This document shows positions 34,476-43,297 of a DNA stretch of 64,000 bases, in pieces. Positions within the stretch are counted from its first letter, which is position 1, and every line of letters begins with the position of its first letter. The stretch comes from Jonesia denitrificans DSM 20603 (GTDB lineage: Bacteria; Actinomycetota; Actinomycetes; Actinomycetales; Cellulomonadaceae). The DNA is taken from positions 868,001-932,000 of the forward strand of contig NC_013174.1 in the NCBI RefSeq assembly GCF_000024065.1, read 5' to 3'. The notes beneath the pieces were generated by a model. The model made no database searches and was not told where the DNA came from. It saw only the letters and a list, made by a program, of their open reading frames with translations. A program made the position numbers and the translations under genes.

Positions 34476-35686
34476 CGCCGGCCCCGCACGACCTTTGCCG
34501 CCTCAACGACCTGCTCAGGAAGTGTTGAGCGCAATCGATTTCGGTATTTGCGCCGCCACTCACGGACCCCCTTCGACGCCGGGGACGTCACCAACGTGCC
34601 AGAATCCCGCAACGCAAGGAGCGCATCGAGAGTTGCCGGTAATTCCGAGGGAAAGTCATGAAAGTAGTTCGTGCGTAACCACGTGGGATCAGGCTCAGGG
34701 AACTGCAAGTGGGGAATATCCTCCAGCGCCATCACGCACCCAGAATCAAGGAACACCGCATTAAGAAGACGCTCATTGACGCCAAAGTCACCAATAATCC
34801 CCGTGGGTAACCCCACTGCAAGAGATTCCAACGCGGCAGTTGACGACACTGTCACGTGGGCGGTTCCTGGGATCAGCCAATCAGACAATGGCCCGGACGC
34901 AAAAGTGATGAGGTGGGCATCCAACTGAGGTTGGTTCGCACACATGTCCTGCCACAACACATCATAAGGAAATAGTTCATTGTGGGTTTGTTGCTCTCCA
35001 GCGACCGCACGCACCTTCACCACAACAGACACATCTGGGTGTGCGACAGCGGTGTCATGGAGAGCCATCAAAATCGCTTCGCGTTGGTGTCGTGCGGAGG
35101 GGACTTTCGCTTGGGTGGTGAACACAAGCCTGTCGATGCGCGGGCTGGAACTGCCCGCGTGGTCGCCGTGTCTGCGTGGCAAGAACGGTAAGGGGGACAC
35201 GATGAGGGTGCACTGCTGTTCTTCGTCATCCAGGAGCGCCTGGTATTCGGTTTTTTCCCGTAAAGAGTGGACGATCCACCCATGAACGCGGCGTCGAAAT
35301 CGCAGACCACGGCGTCGGGCAGGTAGAGCCATCCCTGGGATGCCAGTCAATAACACCGGTGGGGCGGGTAACGCGGCAGCCATGTCGGCAACCCACTCCA
35401 CGACCGGTCCTGTTGCTGCAAGGAGAACACAATCAGGTGACCAGTCTCGCAATGCCTGGCGTAGTTCGCCGGGCTTCATTACCTCGAGCGGCTTCTGTGA
35501 CCAGCGGGTCTCCGCCGTCGCTGCGTGCTGCTGGACCACACTGGGGGCAATCGGTGACGATGCAATCACCACCCGCAGTTCATGGTCCACCCCCCACTGC
35601 TCCGACAACCGTTCCAGCGTGGTCGCAGCCCACTTCAGGTACGAATCAGAATCAACAACAGCGAACACGCGGCGTACTGAACTCAC
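34472..35686 (-). CDS. Putative glycosyltransferase (DUF6716-like), last gene of the nonulosonate operon
   Basis: A 404-residue protein with the layout of a GT-B glycosyltransferase: an N-terminal Rossmann-like half beginning RRVFAVVDSDSYLKWAATTL, and a C-terminal half with HVTVSSTAALESLAVGLPTG, the kind of Ser/Thr-rich donor-binding loop seen in polysialyltransferase-like and capsule glycosyltransferases. I associate it with the DUF6716 family of putative glycosyltransferases, with moderate certainty. It overlaps the previous gene by four bases. The C-terminal 40 residues are strongly basic, suggesting membrane association. Donor and acceptor are unknown; context suggests a nonulosonic acid-containing polymer. 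Confidence 0.72.
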   Translation of the reverse strand: MSSVRRVFAVVDSDSYLKWAATTLERLSEQWGVDHELRVVIASSPIAPSVVQQHAATAETRWSQKPLEVMKPGELRQALRDWSPDCVLLAATGPVVEWVADMAAALPAPPVLLTGIPGMALPARRRGLRFRRRVHGWIVHSLREKTEYQALLDDEEQQCTLIVSPLPFLPRRHGDHAGSSSPRIDRLVFTTQAKVPSARHQREAILMALHDTAVAHPDVSVVVKVRAVAGEQQTHNELFPYDVLWQDMCANQPQLDAHLITFASGPLSDWLIPGTAHVTVSSTAALESLAVGLPTGIIGDFGVNERLLNAVFLDSGCVMALEDIPHLQFPEPDPTWLRTNYFHDFPSELPATLDALLALRDSGTLVTSPASKGVREWRRKYRNRLRSTLPEQVVEAAKVVRGRR

Positions 35687-36681
35687 GAAGCTATCCTTAA
35701 CAATTCAACGGGACGAATGAGTTGGGTGCGAAGATCAGCGGGGGTCGAAGGACACCACCAGGTGTCAGGGATGTCATACATTGTGACCTGCACCCCGCGC
35801 TGAGAAAATCGGCGATGCAACGTCAACAGTGACGTCGAGGGGAGGCTGTGCACATGGTGTTCCGGTCCAAGACCACGCAATGCGATCTCAGCCAGGGGGA
35901 GGTCACGGGCCACTGACACTGATGGGATCTCACTGATATGAGCTAACACGTCAGGACGCTGACGACGATGCGGTAGATACACGGCATCACCACAGGACGC
36001 GATCTGACGGATCCACTGAACATACGCATCGGTAGTGATATAGCGATCGGCCGCAAAAGCGCTACCCACGATGACTTGTGGGGGGAAATGCGCATCCTCG
36101 AGAATGTTCGCTGACAACCACGGAAACGCATGGGTGATGACTGATATGTCTAGCGTTCCTGCCGCATGGAGAACTGATTCACTCAACGGCAACGAGGTGA
36201 AGAACGTGACTTTGCCAGCAAAAGCTCGCCGACGGATCACATGGGTCATTGCTCTACCCAATGCAAGACGAGCAGGAGATGACGCGGATGTAGGGCGCAC
36301 CAGTGGCCTGTTTGCCGCCAAATCCTCAAGCACTGATAGCGTTGATACGCCATCATCAATGATGACGAGATTACCCACGGAGTTGCGCCGCAACAACAGT
36401 GACTGCTGTTGGCCGGACAAGGGGTCACCTAACACGTGAGTGAACCTGCCTTGTGCGGAGGTGTGCCCTGGTAACCAGCGGGTGTCGCGTGCCCCAAATA
36501 ATCGGATGCCTTGGGGCAACCCCATCCGTTCCACATATCTCACAGTGGACTCATACTGCCGATTCGCGTCACGCACCACAATGTCAGTGTTACTTCCCAG
36601 CACACCATGAGCGTGCGCCTCCACGGCAGATAACAACTGTAACGGCGACTCTACGTAAGCGACAGAACGCCACCCGTTCAT
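35683..36681 (-). CDS. Sialyltransferase-like protein (GT52-type)
   Basis: A 332-residue protein. The opening YVESPLQLLSAVEAHAHG matches the GT52/polysialyltransferase pattern in which a short strand is followed by [ST]PxQL and a helix, and NLVIIDDGVSTLS matches the conserved acidic-Gly-Thr/Ser stretch of these enzymes. YLPHRRQRPD fits the basic donor-phosphate-binding region and HHVHSLPSTSLLTL the C-terminal Ser/Thr motif. This supports a CMP-nonulosonate-using glycosyltransferase of inverting GT-B fold. It overlaps its neighbours by four bases at each end, so it is tightly coupled. The linkage formed cannot be predicted. Confidence 0.75.
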   Translation of the reverse strand: MNGWRSVAYVESPLQLLSAVEAHAHGVLGSNTDIVVRDANRQYESTVRYVERMGLPQGIRLFGARDTRWLPGHTSAQGRFTHVLGDPLSGQQQSLLLRRNSVGNLVIIDDGVSTLSVLEDLAANRPLVRPTSASSPARLALGRAMTHVIRRRAFAGKVTFFTSLPLSESVLHAAGTLDISVITHAFPWLSANILEDAHFPPQVIVGSAFAADRYITTDAYVQWIRQIASCGDAVYLPHRRQRPDVLAHISEIPSVSVARDLPLAEIALRGLGPEHHVHSLPSTSLLTLHRRFSQRGVQVTMYDIPDTWWCPSTPADLRTQLIRPVELLRIAS

Positions 36682-38045
36682 TGATTCCCCCGCACCTGGG
36701 CACGCACCCGGCGGCCCACCGCACGGCGCACCCGACCATACAACGACGCCGGTGGTCGCGGACCAGCCTCAACAACCGGTTGAGGCTTAGGAGGGGAAAT
36801 GAGACCCAAGGACTCCGCACGCCGTTTCTTGATATATCGGCGCCACGGCAAAGAGGAACCAAGACGATGCGTGTCCACAAAACGCTGTGCATCATCACGA
36901 AGGTGCGGCAACGTGCGAGCCTGCATGCAATAACCCACCGCGTTCACCAGTTCTTGCACCTCTTCAACCGACAACGACGGGCTATCAGCTCGGAACAAGA
37001 GATCGCACAACGTCACCGGCACACGGTTCGAATTCTGGTAGGGAGTGAGAGCCTCCAACAAGAGCTCCGTGCCTACAGCCTCCACAGGTAAGCCACCCCC
37101 AATACTTGCGGTAGCTAACGCGGTTGAAAACACCGAGAAAACCTTTTCGGGGGGATTAAGGATGTAGCGAAACTCAACGGGAGTAGGACAGTCGTCAACA
37201 GTGATATCAACACCCACAAGGTGTGCGTACTGAACGAACGAACGGACCGATGTTGGGGGTGCACTGGGATGAGGACGGAATACCACAGCAGAAAAACCCT
37301 GGGTAACGGCCCGATCCAGCATTCCACGATAGAGATCGTCTTCTTCAGATTGTGTGAGCACACCAAGTTGGGAAAGGTACTGTCCCAGGATGAGCGCGTA
37401 CGAAGAAGTCGGAGAGCTCCGCACAGGCAACGAAGAAGACCCTGAAGCCGACAACGACCTGATCGTTGAGTCACATGCTGCTAACGGAACAGGGGTCCGT
37501 GTTATCGCGAGCTCATTGAACAACAAAGGAGAGATACCCGGAAGGAAATCAGGGTAGACCAGTGAGTGGATCCGTTGAGTCAGTGTGGGATCAAGATGAA
37601 AACGAGTGGGACTGTATACCATGAGACCATCAGCATGGACACTCAACGGTGAGTCACCAAAGATCATTGCTAGTGCTCGCGCGGGATTGACCTGCAGCGA
37701 CTCAACAGTCAGATGGACACGTGAGTCGTGTGGAACAGCAAAATAGTCTCGCAGTAACCGTTGCCATATGTGCCGCTGTGAAGGAGATGGGGAAAAATCC
37801 TTGGGACGCAACGGGTAAGTCAGATCATTGAAAAGAACAACTTTTCCGAAGTAGAGGTCCGCTAACTGTTGAACTTCGTCGCTGAGCACGAACGGGTGAA
37901 TCTCAGGTATCGGTGTGTTGTTGCACACAAGTAGTGTGCTTGAACGCTTGTCAATGGGCACTGCCCCATGTTGGATTGCGGCGCATAAAGCAAGAATCTG
38001 AAACTGCGACGACACTTGAACGATGTGGTGAACTGACTTACTCAT
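36678..38045 (-). CDS. Alpha-2,8-polysialyltransferase family protein
   Basis: A 455-residue protein of the bacterial polysialyltransferase type. The N terminus HIVQVSSQFQILALCAAIQHG has the nucleotide-sugar domain opening; YALILGQYLSQLGVLTQSEED is the family segment after the domain linker; VVFRPHPSAPPTSV contains the catalytic-region RPHP motif, and VFSVFSTALATASI the Ser-Thr loop for the CMP-sugar phosphate. The C-terminal 60 residues are basic and Pro-rich, as in membrane-attached enzymes. Members polymerise or add sialic acid from CMP-Neu5Ac. It overlaps the GT2 gene by eight bases. Whether it elongates a chain or adds single residues is open. Confidence 0.82.
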   Translation of the reverse strand: MSKSVHHIVQVSSQFQILALCAAIQHGAVPIDKRSSTLLVCNNTPIPEIHPFVLSDEVQQLADLYFGKVVLFNDLTYPLRPKDFSPSPSQRHIWQRLLRDYFAVPHDSRVHLTVESLQVNPARALAMIFGDSPLSVHADGLMVYSPTRFHLDPTLTQRIHSLVYPDFLPGISPLLFNELAITRTPVPLAACDSTIRSLSASGSSSLPVRSSPTSSYALILGQYLSQLGVLTQSEEDDLYRGMLDRAVTQGFSAVVFRPHPSAPPTSVRSFVQYAHLVGVDITVDDCPTPVEFRYILNPPEKVFSVFSTALATASIGGGLPVEAVGTELLLEALTPYQNSNRVPVTLCDLLFRADSPSLSVEEVQELVNAVGYCMQARTLPHLRDDAQRFVDTHRLGSSLPWRRYIKKRRAESLGLISPPKPQPVVEAGPRPPASLYGRVRRAVGRRVRAQVRGNQ

Positions 38046-39081
38046 AAACCGGCACCAGTTCCTCTAAGACGCGCCAATCGGTTCTCAGCGCATCAATGAC
38101 AGTGCGCCGTTCAGGGGTACAGGTCATATACGCGTGGCTCAACCACTCGTCATGGTCCCAAGCCGTACGTAGACGGTTGTGCAATCCGTCAAGAAAAGCC
38201 TCCGCCTCCACACTGTCATCACCATGCGCAAGCGGGAGAACACGGTTGGCATGGAAAGCACTGATCGCAATGAATTGACGAGCACGTTTCAGAGAAAGCG
38301 CCTGCCACTGTGCCTCAGTGATGCGTCGTCCGATTTTTGCCACGTGAAGGTGGTCAGCGATAAGGTCAAACGCCGTTGAAAAGGCCAACTGCCTGGAAGT
38401 GACAGCCGCGGTGAGAGAACCATCAATGTCTCGCCGATAGAAGAAACCAGGCTCACTGATCACGGCATAGACATCAGTTGCCAGGTGAAGACGCCACATC
38501 ATTTCCCGGTCTTCTGCGGTCGCAAGTGACTCGTCAAAGCGTAAAAGACCTGTGTCCCGAAGATCTGAGCGAAATATACCAGTACACGGATACGGATAGT
38601 CCAACATTGTCGAATACTCAACTGCTTCCACACCGGCAAGAGGATGAAGTCGTTGGGATCGCCGCCCTTCTGGCGCACGATTGACCTCACGGGTAGTTCT
38701 TCCATGTCGCGTGTGATCGGTCCTTACAAAAGGGACATCAAGAGATTCTGATGCCTCAACACAAGTCCTCAAATACAGTGGTCCGTACCAGTCATCAGGA
38801 TCCAAGTACGCGAGATACCGACCAGACGCCATCTCAGTCCCACGATTACGAGCCGCAGAGACCCCGTGTGGCGTGGGGTGTGAATTGGTGAGGAGCTTCG
38901 GAAACCACGAAGAAAACGAATCCACGACATCCATGGTGTGATCCGTAGAACCGTCATCGATCACCACCACTTCCAGGGCATCACGGTCGATGCCCTGGAA
39001 GCGCAAGCTTGACAGCGCATCTGCAATAAAAGCTTCCTGATTGTGTGCTGGGAGAATAACGCTGACAAGCGGTGTGGTCAT
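38038..39081 (-). CDS. Glycosyltransferase family 2 protein in the nonulosonate operon
   Basis: A 347-residue GT-A enzyme. VSVILPAHNQEAFIADALSS starts the nucleotide-binding domain, VVIDDGSTDHTMDVV is its second strand, and YLDPDDWYGPLYL contains the DxD metal motif; TAEDREMMWRLHLAT carries the ED base motif. The C-terminal third is helical and not diagnostic. It may prime or branch the glycan by adding a neutral sugar. It starts two bases after the neuB stop and overlaps the polysialyltransferase gene. Confidence 0.87.
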   Translation of the reverse strand: MTTPLVSVILPAHNQEAFIADALSSLRFQGIDRDALEVVVIDDGSTDHTMDVVDSFSSWFPKLLTNSHPTPHGVSAARNRGTEMASGRYLAYLDPDDWYGPLYLRTCVEASESLDVPFVRTDHTRHGRTTREVNRAPEGRRSQRLHPLAGVEAVEYSTMLDYPYPCTGIFRSDLRDTGLLRFDESLATAEDREMMWRLHLATDVYAVISEPGFFYRRDIDGSLTAAVTSRQLAFSTAFDLIADHLHVAKIGRRITEAQWQALSLKRARQFIAISAFHANRVLPLAHGDDSVEAEAFLDGLHNRLRTAWDHDEWLSHAYMTCTPERRTVIDALRTDWRVLEELVPVYE

Positions 39082-39083
39082 GG

Positions 39084-39974
39084 TCAGGCGTCCACCCGGC
39101 GCAACCGAGACAGGGGTGCCAACTCACCGGGGAAGACGCGCTTTTCACCGTCACCCATGGCCTGCTCGAGGATCCGGATGTCACGAACCAGGTTTGTGAA
39201 CCCGGCTGGTTCGAGGCTTGCCGCCTGATCTGACCCCCACATCGTGCGGTCCAAGGTGATGTGACGTTCAACAGTCACCGCACCCAAAGCCACAGCAGCG
39301 AGCGAGATTTGGAGGCCACGTTCGTGACCCGAGTACCCGACGGGAACCTGGTAGCGCTCGGTGAGGGTGTGAATGGTCCGCAGGTTCGCTTCTTCGGGAG
39401 GCAACGGGTAGGTGGAGGTGGCGTGCATCATGACCAGTCGGTCGGTACCGAGGATGTCCACCGCCGCATCGATCTGCTCGATGGTGGACATCCCCGTGGA
39501 CAAAATGATGGGTTTGCCCGTGTCAGCGAGTGCACGAAGGAGCTCATGGTCGGTGACCGATGCGGACGCCACTTTGTGGGTGGGGACGCCTTGGTTTTCC
39601 AGGAACTCAACGGAAGGAACATCCCAAGGCGACGCGAACCAGTGCAACCCGCGGTCAGCCGCGTGCTGTGCAATCTTTTGGTATTCGGCTTCTTCGAACT
39701 CGACCCGGTAGCGGTAGTCGAGGTACGTCATCTCCCCCCATGGCGTTTGACGGATTTGGTCACGCTGAGCCATGGGGGTGGCAATATCTGGGGTGCGCTT
39801 TTGGAACTTCACGGCGTTCGCACCTGCAACGGCGGCGACGTCAATGAGTTTTTTGGCGATGTCAATGTCACCGTTGTGGTTGATTCCGATTTCCCCGATG
39901 ACGTACACGGGTTGTCCGCCGCCAACGAGTTGGTCTCCGATAGCGACCGGGGCGATGTTCGTTTCGATGCTCAT
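39084..39974 (-). CDS. neuB: N-acetylneuraminate synthase family protein, short form without SAF domain
   Basis: A PEP-dependent nonulosonic acid synthase. The TIM barrel is complete: VIGEIGINHNGDIDIAKKLI, NAVKFQKRTPD, KVASASVTDHELLRALA, STGMSTIEQIDAA, GYSGHERGLQISLAAVALGA and ERHITLDRTMWGSDQAASLE hold the metal and PEP residues. At 296 residues it ends where the barrel ends and lacks the C-terminal antifreeze-like (SAF) domain of about 60 residues that normally completes a partner's active site. It condenses PEP with ManNAc or a related hexose; which one is unknown. It starts one base after the upstream gene's stop. Confidence 0.87.
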   Translation of the reverse strand: MSIETNIAPVAIGDQLVGGGQPVYVIGEIGINHNGDIDIAKKLIDVAAVAGANAVKFQKRTPDIATPMAQRDQIRQTPWGEMTYLDYRYRVEFEEAEYQKIAQHAADRGLHWFASPWDVPSVEFLENQGVPTHKVASASVTDHELLRALADTGKPIILSTGMSTIEQIDAAVDILGTDRLVMMHATSTYPLPPEEANLRTIHTLTERYQVPVGYSGHERGLQISLAAVALGAVTVERHITLDRTMWGSDQAASLEPAGFTNLVRDIRILEQAMGDGEKRVFPGELAPLSRLRRVDA

Positions 39975-39975
39975 G

Positions 39976-41247
39976 TCAGCTCCTTGCTGGTTGTGGTTGT
40001 GTGTCGCGTGCTGGTGTGGGGGTATGTGAGGGTTCCGGGGGAATCACAGGAGAAGGTGGAGTGAGGCGGGCGTAGCGGATGCGGTCGGTGATTTCTCGAA
40101 CTGCGCCGTCACCGCCGCGGTGGTCCAAGATGATGCGTGCCGCTGCCTTCACCGCAGGTTCTGCGTCGGCGGTGGCGATAGGCCAACCGACCAAGGCCAT
40201 TGCGGGAAGGTCATTAATGTCGTTCCCGACATAGGCGACCCGTGACGGGTCGAGGCGTTGGGCACTCATCCAGGTGCGGAGTGCATCTGCCTTGTCATCA
40301 ACACCGTGCAGTACATCGACGGCCAGTTTTTTGGCGCGTGCCCGGACGATTGGGTGTCGTTCGGTGGACAAAATGAGCATCGGGATGCCGAGGTCGCGCA
40401 GGCGTGCCACGCCCATTCCGTCTCGTCGGTTGACGGTCACGTATTCATTTCCGTGCTCGTCGAGGTGTGCACGATCATTGGTGTGAACACCGTCAAAGTC
40501 GGTGACTAGTGCGTCGACATCAATGTGGTCGTGTGGGCGGGGGGCCTGTTCATCGCGTGCAAGCCGCTGGGCGACGTCGAGGTCGAGGGGTTCATCGATT
40601 TCTAGTGCTTGGTCTGCGGGGACAAGTTCCACGCCGACGGTTCCAAAGAACCGGCTTCCATGGTCACGAAAACCTTCTGTGCGCATGACATAGAACGCGC
40701 CGGTTTCGCGCACCGTGGTGGGAAGGTCTTGGCGGCGGGGACGCGACTGGCGTGAATGGCCCAGCGGGTGGGCGTCGCCTTGGTCAGTGACCGTCCAGCG
40801 AAACCCGTGATCGAGGACACCGGAGAAAATAACATCAGCGTCACCGTCGCTGACTCGTTGAATTGCGGAAGCCAGAGCTGCGGGGTTGATAAAGGGAGAT
40901 GTGCATTGGACGAGCACTGTGATGGCTGGCATCGAATGCCCGGCGGTGTGCCACTGGTCAAGTGCGTCCAGAACAGCGGACTCGGAACTAGCCTCGTGGG
41001 TGGCTGTTGCGGCATGGCGATGGATGACACTCGCCCCGTGGGTCACCGCAGCTTCGGCAATGAGGTCATGGTCGGTGGATACCACCACAGCGCGGGGCTG
41101 AACGTGGAGGCAGGAGGTGATCGCACGCTCAACAAGTGAACGCCCTGCGACCGGTTGGAGGTTCTTCAGTGGGATGCCTTGCGACCCGCCTCGGGCAGGA
41201 ATGATGACAAGGGCATCAGCGGATGGGGTGTTGACTGTCGTGGTCAC
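39976..41247 (-). CDS. Acylneuraminate cytidylyltransferase fused to a KdsC-like HAD phosphatase
   Basis: A 423-residue bifunctional protein. Residues 10-230 form a CMP-nonulosonate synthetase: VIIPARGGSQGIPLKNLQPV is the CTP-binding signature, with Gln where most have Lys (GGSKG), and VLVQCTSPF follows. Residues 245-390 form a HAD phosphatase of the KdsC/8KN type with the nucleophile motif TDFDGVHTND and the later AYVGNDINDLPAM. It activates the sugar for the transferases downstream; the HAD part could dephosphorylate a 9-phosphate intermediate. Vertebrate CMAS has a comparable two-domain layout. The GTG start has TACCGT at leaderless spacing. First gene of the six-gene operon. Confidence 0.88.
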   Translation of the reverse strand: MTTTVNTPSADALVIIPARGGSQGIPLKNLQPVAGRSLVERAITSCLHVQPRAVVVSTDHDLIAEAAVTHGASVIHRHAATATHEASSESAVLDALDQWHTAGHSMPAITVLVQCTSPFINPAALASAIQRVSDGDADVIFSGVLDHGFRWTVTDQGDAHPLGHSRQSRPRRQDLPTTVRETGAFYVMRTEGFRDHGSRFFGTVGVELVPADQALEIDEPLDLDVAQRLARDEQAPRPHDHIDVDALVTDFDGVHTNDRAHLDEHGNEYVTVNRRDGMGVARLRDLGIPMLILSTERHPIVRARAKKLAVDVLHGVDDKADALRTWMSAQRLDPSRVAYVGNDINDLPAMALVGWPIATADAEPAVKAAARIILDHRGGDGAVREITDRIRYARLTPPSPVIPPEPSHTPTPARDTQPQPARS

Positions 41248-41254
41248 ACCATGG

Positions 41255-41260
41255 ACGGTA
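41255..41260 (-). promoter_or_regulatory. -10 box of the nonulosonate operon (leaderless)
   Basis: On the minus strand TACCGT (41260-41255) ends seven bases before the GTG at 41247, in the 107-base gap after accA. Confidence 0.45.
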
Positions 41261-41354
41261 TGTGTCCCAGGTTACGTCGTGTTGGCCCCCATGTGGCACG
41301 TTCGTGATCTCTGGTTGCTCATTACATGACGTTCAGGTGAACGGCGTGCGTGAT

Positions 41355-43142
41355 TTAGTCGTTGATGTCGCAGATGAGAGCGCCTGCGGTCACAGAGTCA
41401 CCGGCAGATACGTGAATGCTTGTCACGGTTCCAGCCCGGTGTGCTGTCAGTGGTTGCTCCATTTTCATGGCTTCGAGAACCACAATGAGGTCACCTGCTG
41501 CCACTGTTGTTCCTGGTTCAACCGCGAGTTTCACGATCGTGCCCTGCATGGGTGAGGTCAAAGAGTTCCCGTGAACAGCAACCGATCCACCGTTGTTTCG
41601 GCGTGCTGGGCGGCGGGCACCGGCGCGGGCTTGGGTGGGGTGTGACGCCCGACTGGCCAGTGACAACCCAGCAGGAATAACAACTTCCAGTCGTTTTCCG
41701 CCGACTTCGACAACAACTCGTTCGGTGGTGGCGGGTTCAGGTTCACCGGCAACAGCGGGCGTTGCGGTGAGGGTGCGGCAGGTGTCGTGAAACTCTGTTT
41801 CAATCCATGATGTGTACACGGAGAATGGTTCTGATGGGTCTGAGGGAGCAAATGCTGGGCAGTCAAGGACAGCGCGGTGGAAGGGCAGCACCGTGGGTAG
41901 CCCTTCGATGCGCGTCTCAGCCAGGGCACGCCGGGCGCGGGCTATCGCTTGTGCCCGGTCGCGTCCAGTGACAATAATTTTGGCGACCATCGAGTCAAAC
42001 GCACCGGAGATGACATCGCCTTCAACGACTCCAGAGTCCACCCGGACCCCTGGCCCGCTGGGCATGGTGAGTGCGGTGATTCGCCCGGGTTGGGGCAGGA
42101 AGTTCGCGGCGGGGTCTTCACCGTTGATTCGGAATTCTAGCGAGTGTCCACGTGGGGTGGGTTCGGTGAAACCGAGTTCGTGTCCTTCGGCAATGCGGAA
42201 CTGTTCGATGACCAGGTCAATTCCGGTGATTTCTTCGGTGACAGGGTGTTCGACCTGGAGGCGGGTGTTGACTTCAAGGAAGGAAATGGTTCCATCATTT
42301 CCGACAAGAAACTCGCATGTTCCAGCGCCGTGGTACTTTGCCTCTTTTAAGATGGCGTGTGACGCCTCGATGAGACGAGTGTTTTGTTCCTCACTGAGGA
42401 AGGGTGCAGGCGCTTCTTCAACGAGCTTTTGGTGGCGTCGTTGCAGGGAGCAGTCGCGTGTGGAGACGACGACAACGTTTCCGTGCGTGTCCGCGAGGCA
42501 TTGTGTTTCGACGTGTCGGGGACGGTCAAGGTAGCGTTCCACAAAGCACTCACCGCGGCCAAAAGCGGCTGTTGCTTCACGAACAGCAGAGTCGAACAGT
42601 TCGGTGATGTCTTCGGTGTTGCGGGCCACCTTCAACCCACGCCCGCCGCCACCAAAAGCGGCCTTAATAGCAATGGGGAGCCCATGTTCTGCCGCGAAGG
42701 CGTGGACGTCTTGAGCGGATTCGACTGGGTCTGCGGTGCCGGGAACTAGTGGTGCACCCGCGCGTTGGGCGATGTGCCGGGCGCTGACTTTGTCCCCCAA
42801 AGCGTCGATGGCGGCGGGGGAGGGGCCAATCCACATCAACCCAGCGTCAATGACTGCTTGGGCGAAGGCTGAGTTCTCTGCTAAGAATCCGTATCCTGGG
42901 TGGACTGCGTTGGCGCCAGATCGTTTGGCCACGTCAATGAGTTTGGCGATGTCGAGGTACGTATCTGCAGCGCGAGCTCCGTGTAGTGAGTACGCTTCGT
43001 CGGCGAGGCGCACGTGGAGTGCTTCACGGTCGGAATCAGCGTAGACGGCAACTGAGCCGACTCCATAGTCAGCGCACGCGCGGATTATGCGGACAGCGAT
43101 TTCGCCGCGGTTGGCGATGAGGACCTTCGAAATAACGGGCAC
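41355..43142 (-). CDS. accA: Acyl-CoA carboxylase alpha subunit (biotin carboxylase and biotin carrier)
   Basis: A 595-residue protein of the actinobacterial AccA3/BccA type. It combines a biotin carboxylase ([20 protein letters not shown]-grasp with [45 protein letters not shown]) with a C-terminal carrier domain in which the biotinylated lysine is K560 in EAMKMEQ. With the AccD subunit encoded at 47807 and AccE it carboxylates acetyl- or propionyl-CoA for fatty acid synthesis. The BirA at 49522 would attach the biotin. The GTG start has TACGGT at leaderless spacing. Acyl-CoA specificity resides in AccD and is not decided here. Confidence 0.94.
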   Translation of the reverse strand: MPVISKVLIANRGEIAVRIIRACADYGVGSVAVYADSDREALHVRLADEAYSLHGARAADTYLDIAKLIDVAKRSGANAVHPGYGFLAENSAFAQAVIDAGLMWIGPSPAAIDALGDKVSARHIAQRAGAPLVPGTADPVESAQDVHAFAAEHGLPIAIKAAFGGGGRGLKVARNTEDITELFDSAVREATAAFGRGECFVERYLDRPRHVETQCLADTHGNVVVVSTRDCSLQRRHQKLVEEAPAPFLSEEQNTRLIEASHAILKEAKYHGAGTCEFLVGNDGTISFLEVNTRLQVEHPVTEEITGIDLVIEQFRIAEGHELGFTEPTPRGHSLEFRINGEDPAANFLPQPGRITALTMPSGPGVRVDSGVVEGDVISGAFDSMVAKIIVTGRDRAQAIARARRALAETRIEGLPTVLPFHRAVLDCPAFAPSDPSEPFSVYTSWIETEFHDTCRTLTATPAVAGEPEPATTERVVVEVGGKRLEVVIPAGLSLASRASHPTQARAGARRPARRNNGGSVAVHGNSLTSPMQGTIVKLAVEPGTTVAAGDLIVVLEAMKMEQPLTAHRAGTVTSIHVSAGDSVTAGALICDIND

Positions 43143-43228
43143 TGCCTTACCGTAATGCCTGGGCGCAATGAAGGGAAAGTGTGCACCGTGTCGGTGAGAA
43201 TTATTGGACTGAACGATAAGGCAGTGCC
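43138..43228. repeat. Spaced inverted repeat in the accA-maf gap, with the accA -10 box
   Basis: GGCACTGCCTTA (43138-43149) and TAAGGCAGTGCC (43217-43228) are perfect inverted copies 67 bases apart. The left copy covers the accA start codon and the six-base spacer; the leaderless -10 TACGGT lies next to it (minus strand, 43154-43149). No gene is seen in 43143-43297. The paired copies could be regulator sites permitting looping. Confidence 0.5.
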
Positions 43229-43297
43229 GTGCTGTTTGTATGAACCCTCTATAGATTCTTCCCGAATACTGGGTTCAGTTGCGTCTCATTGGTGCGC

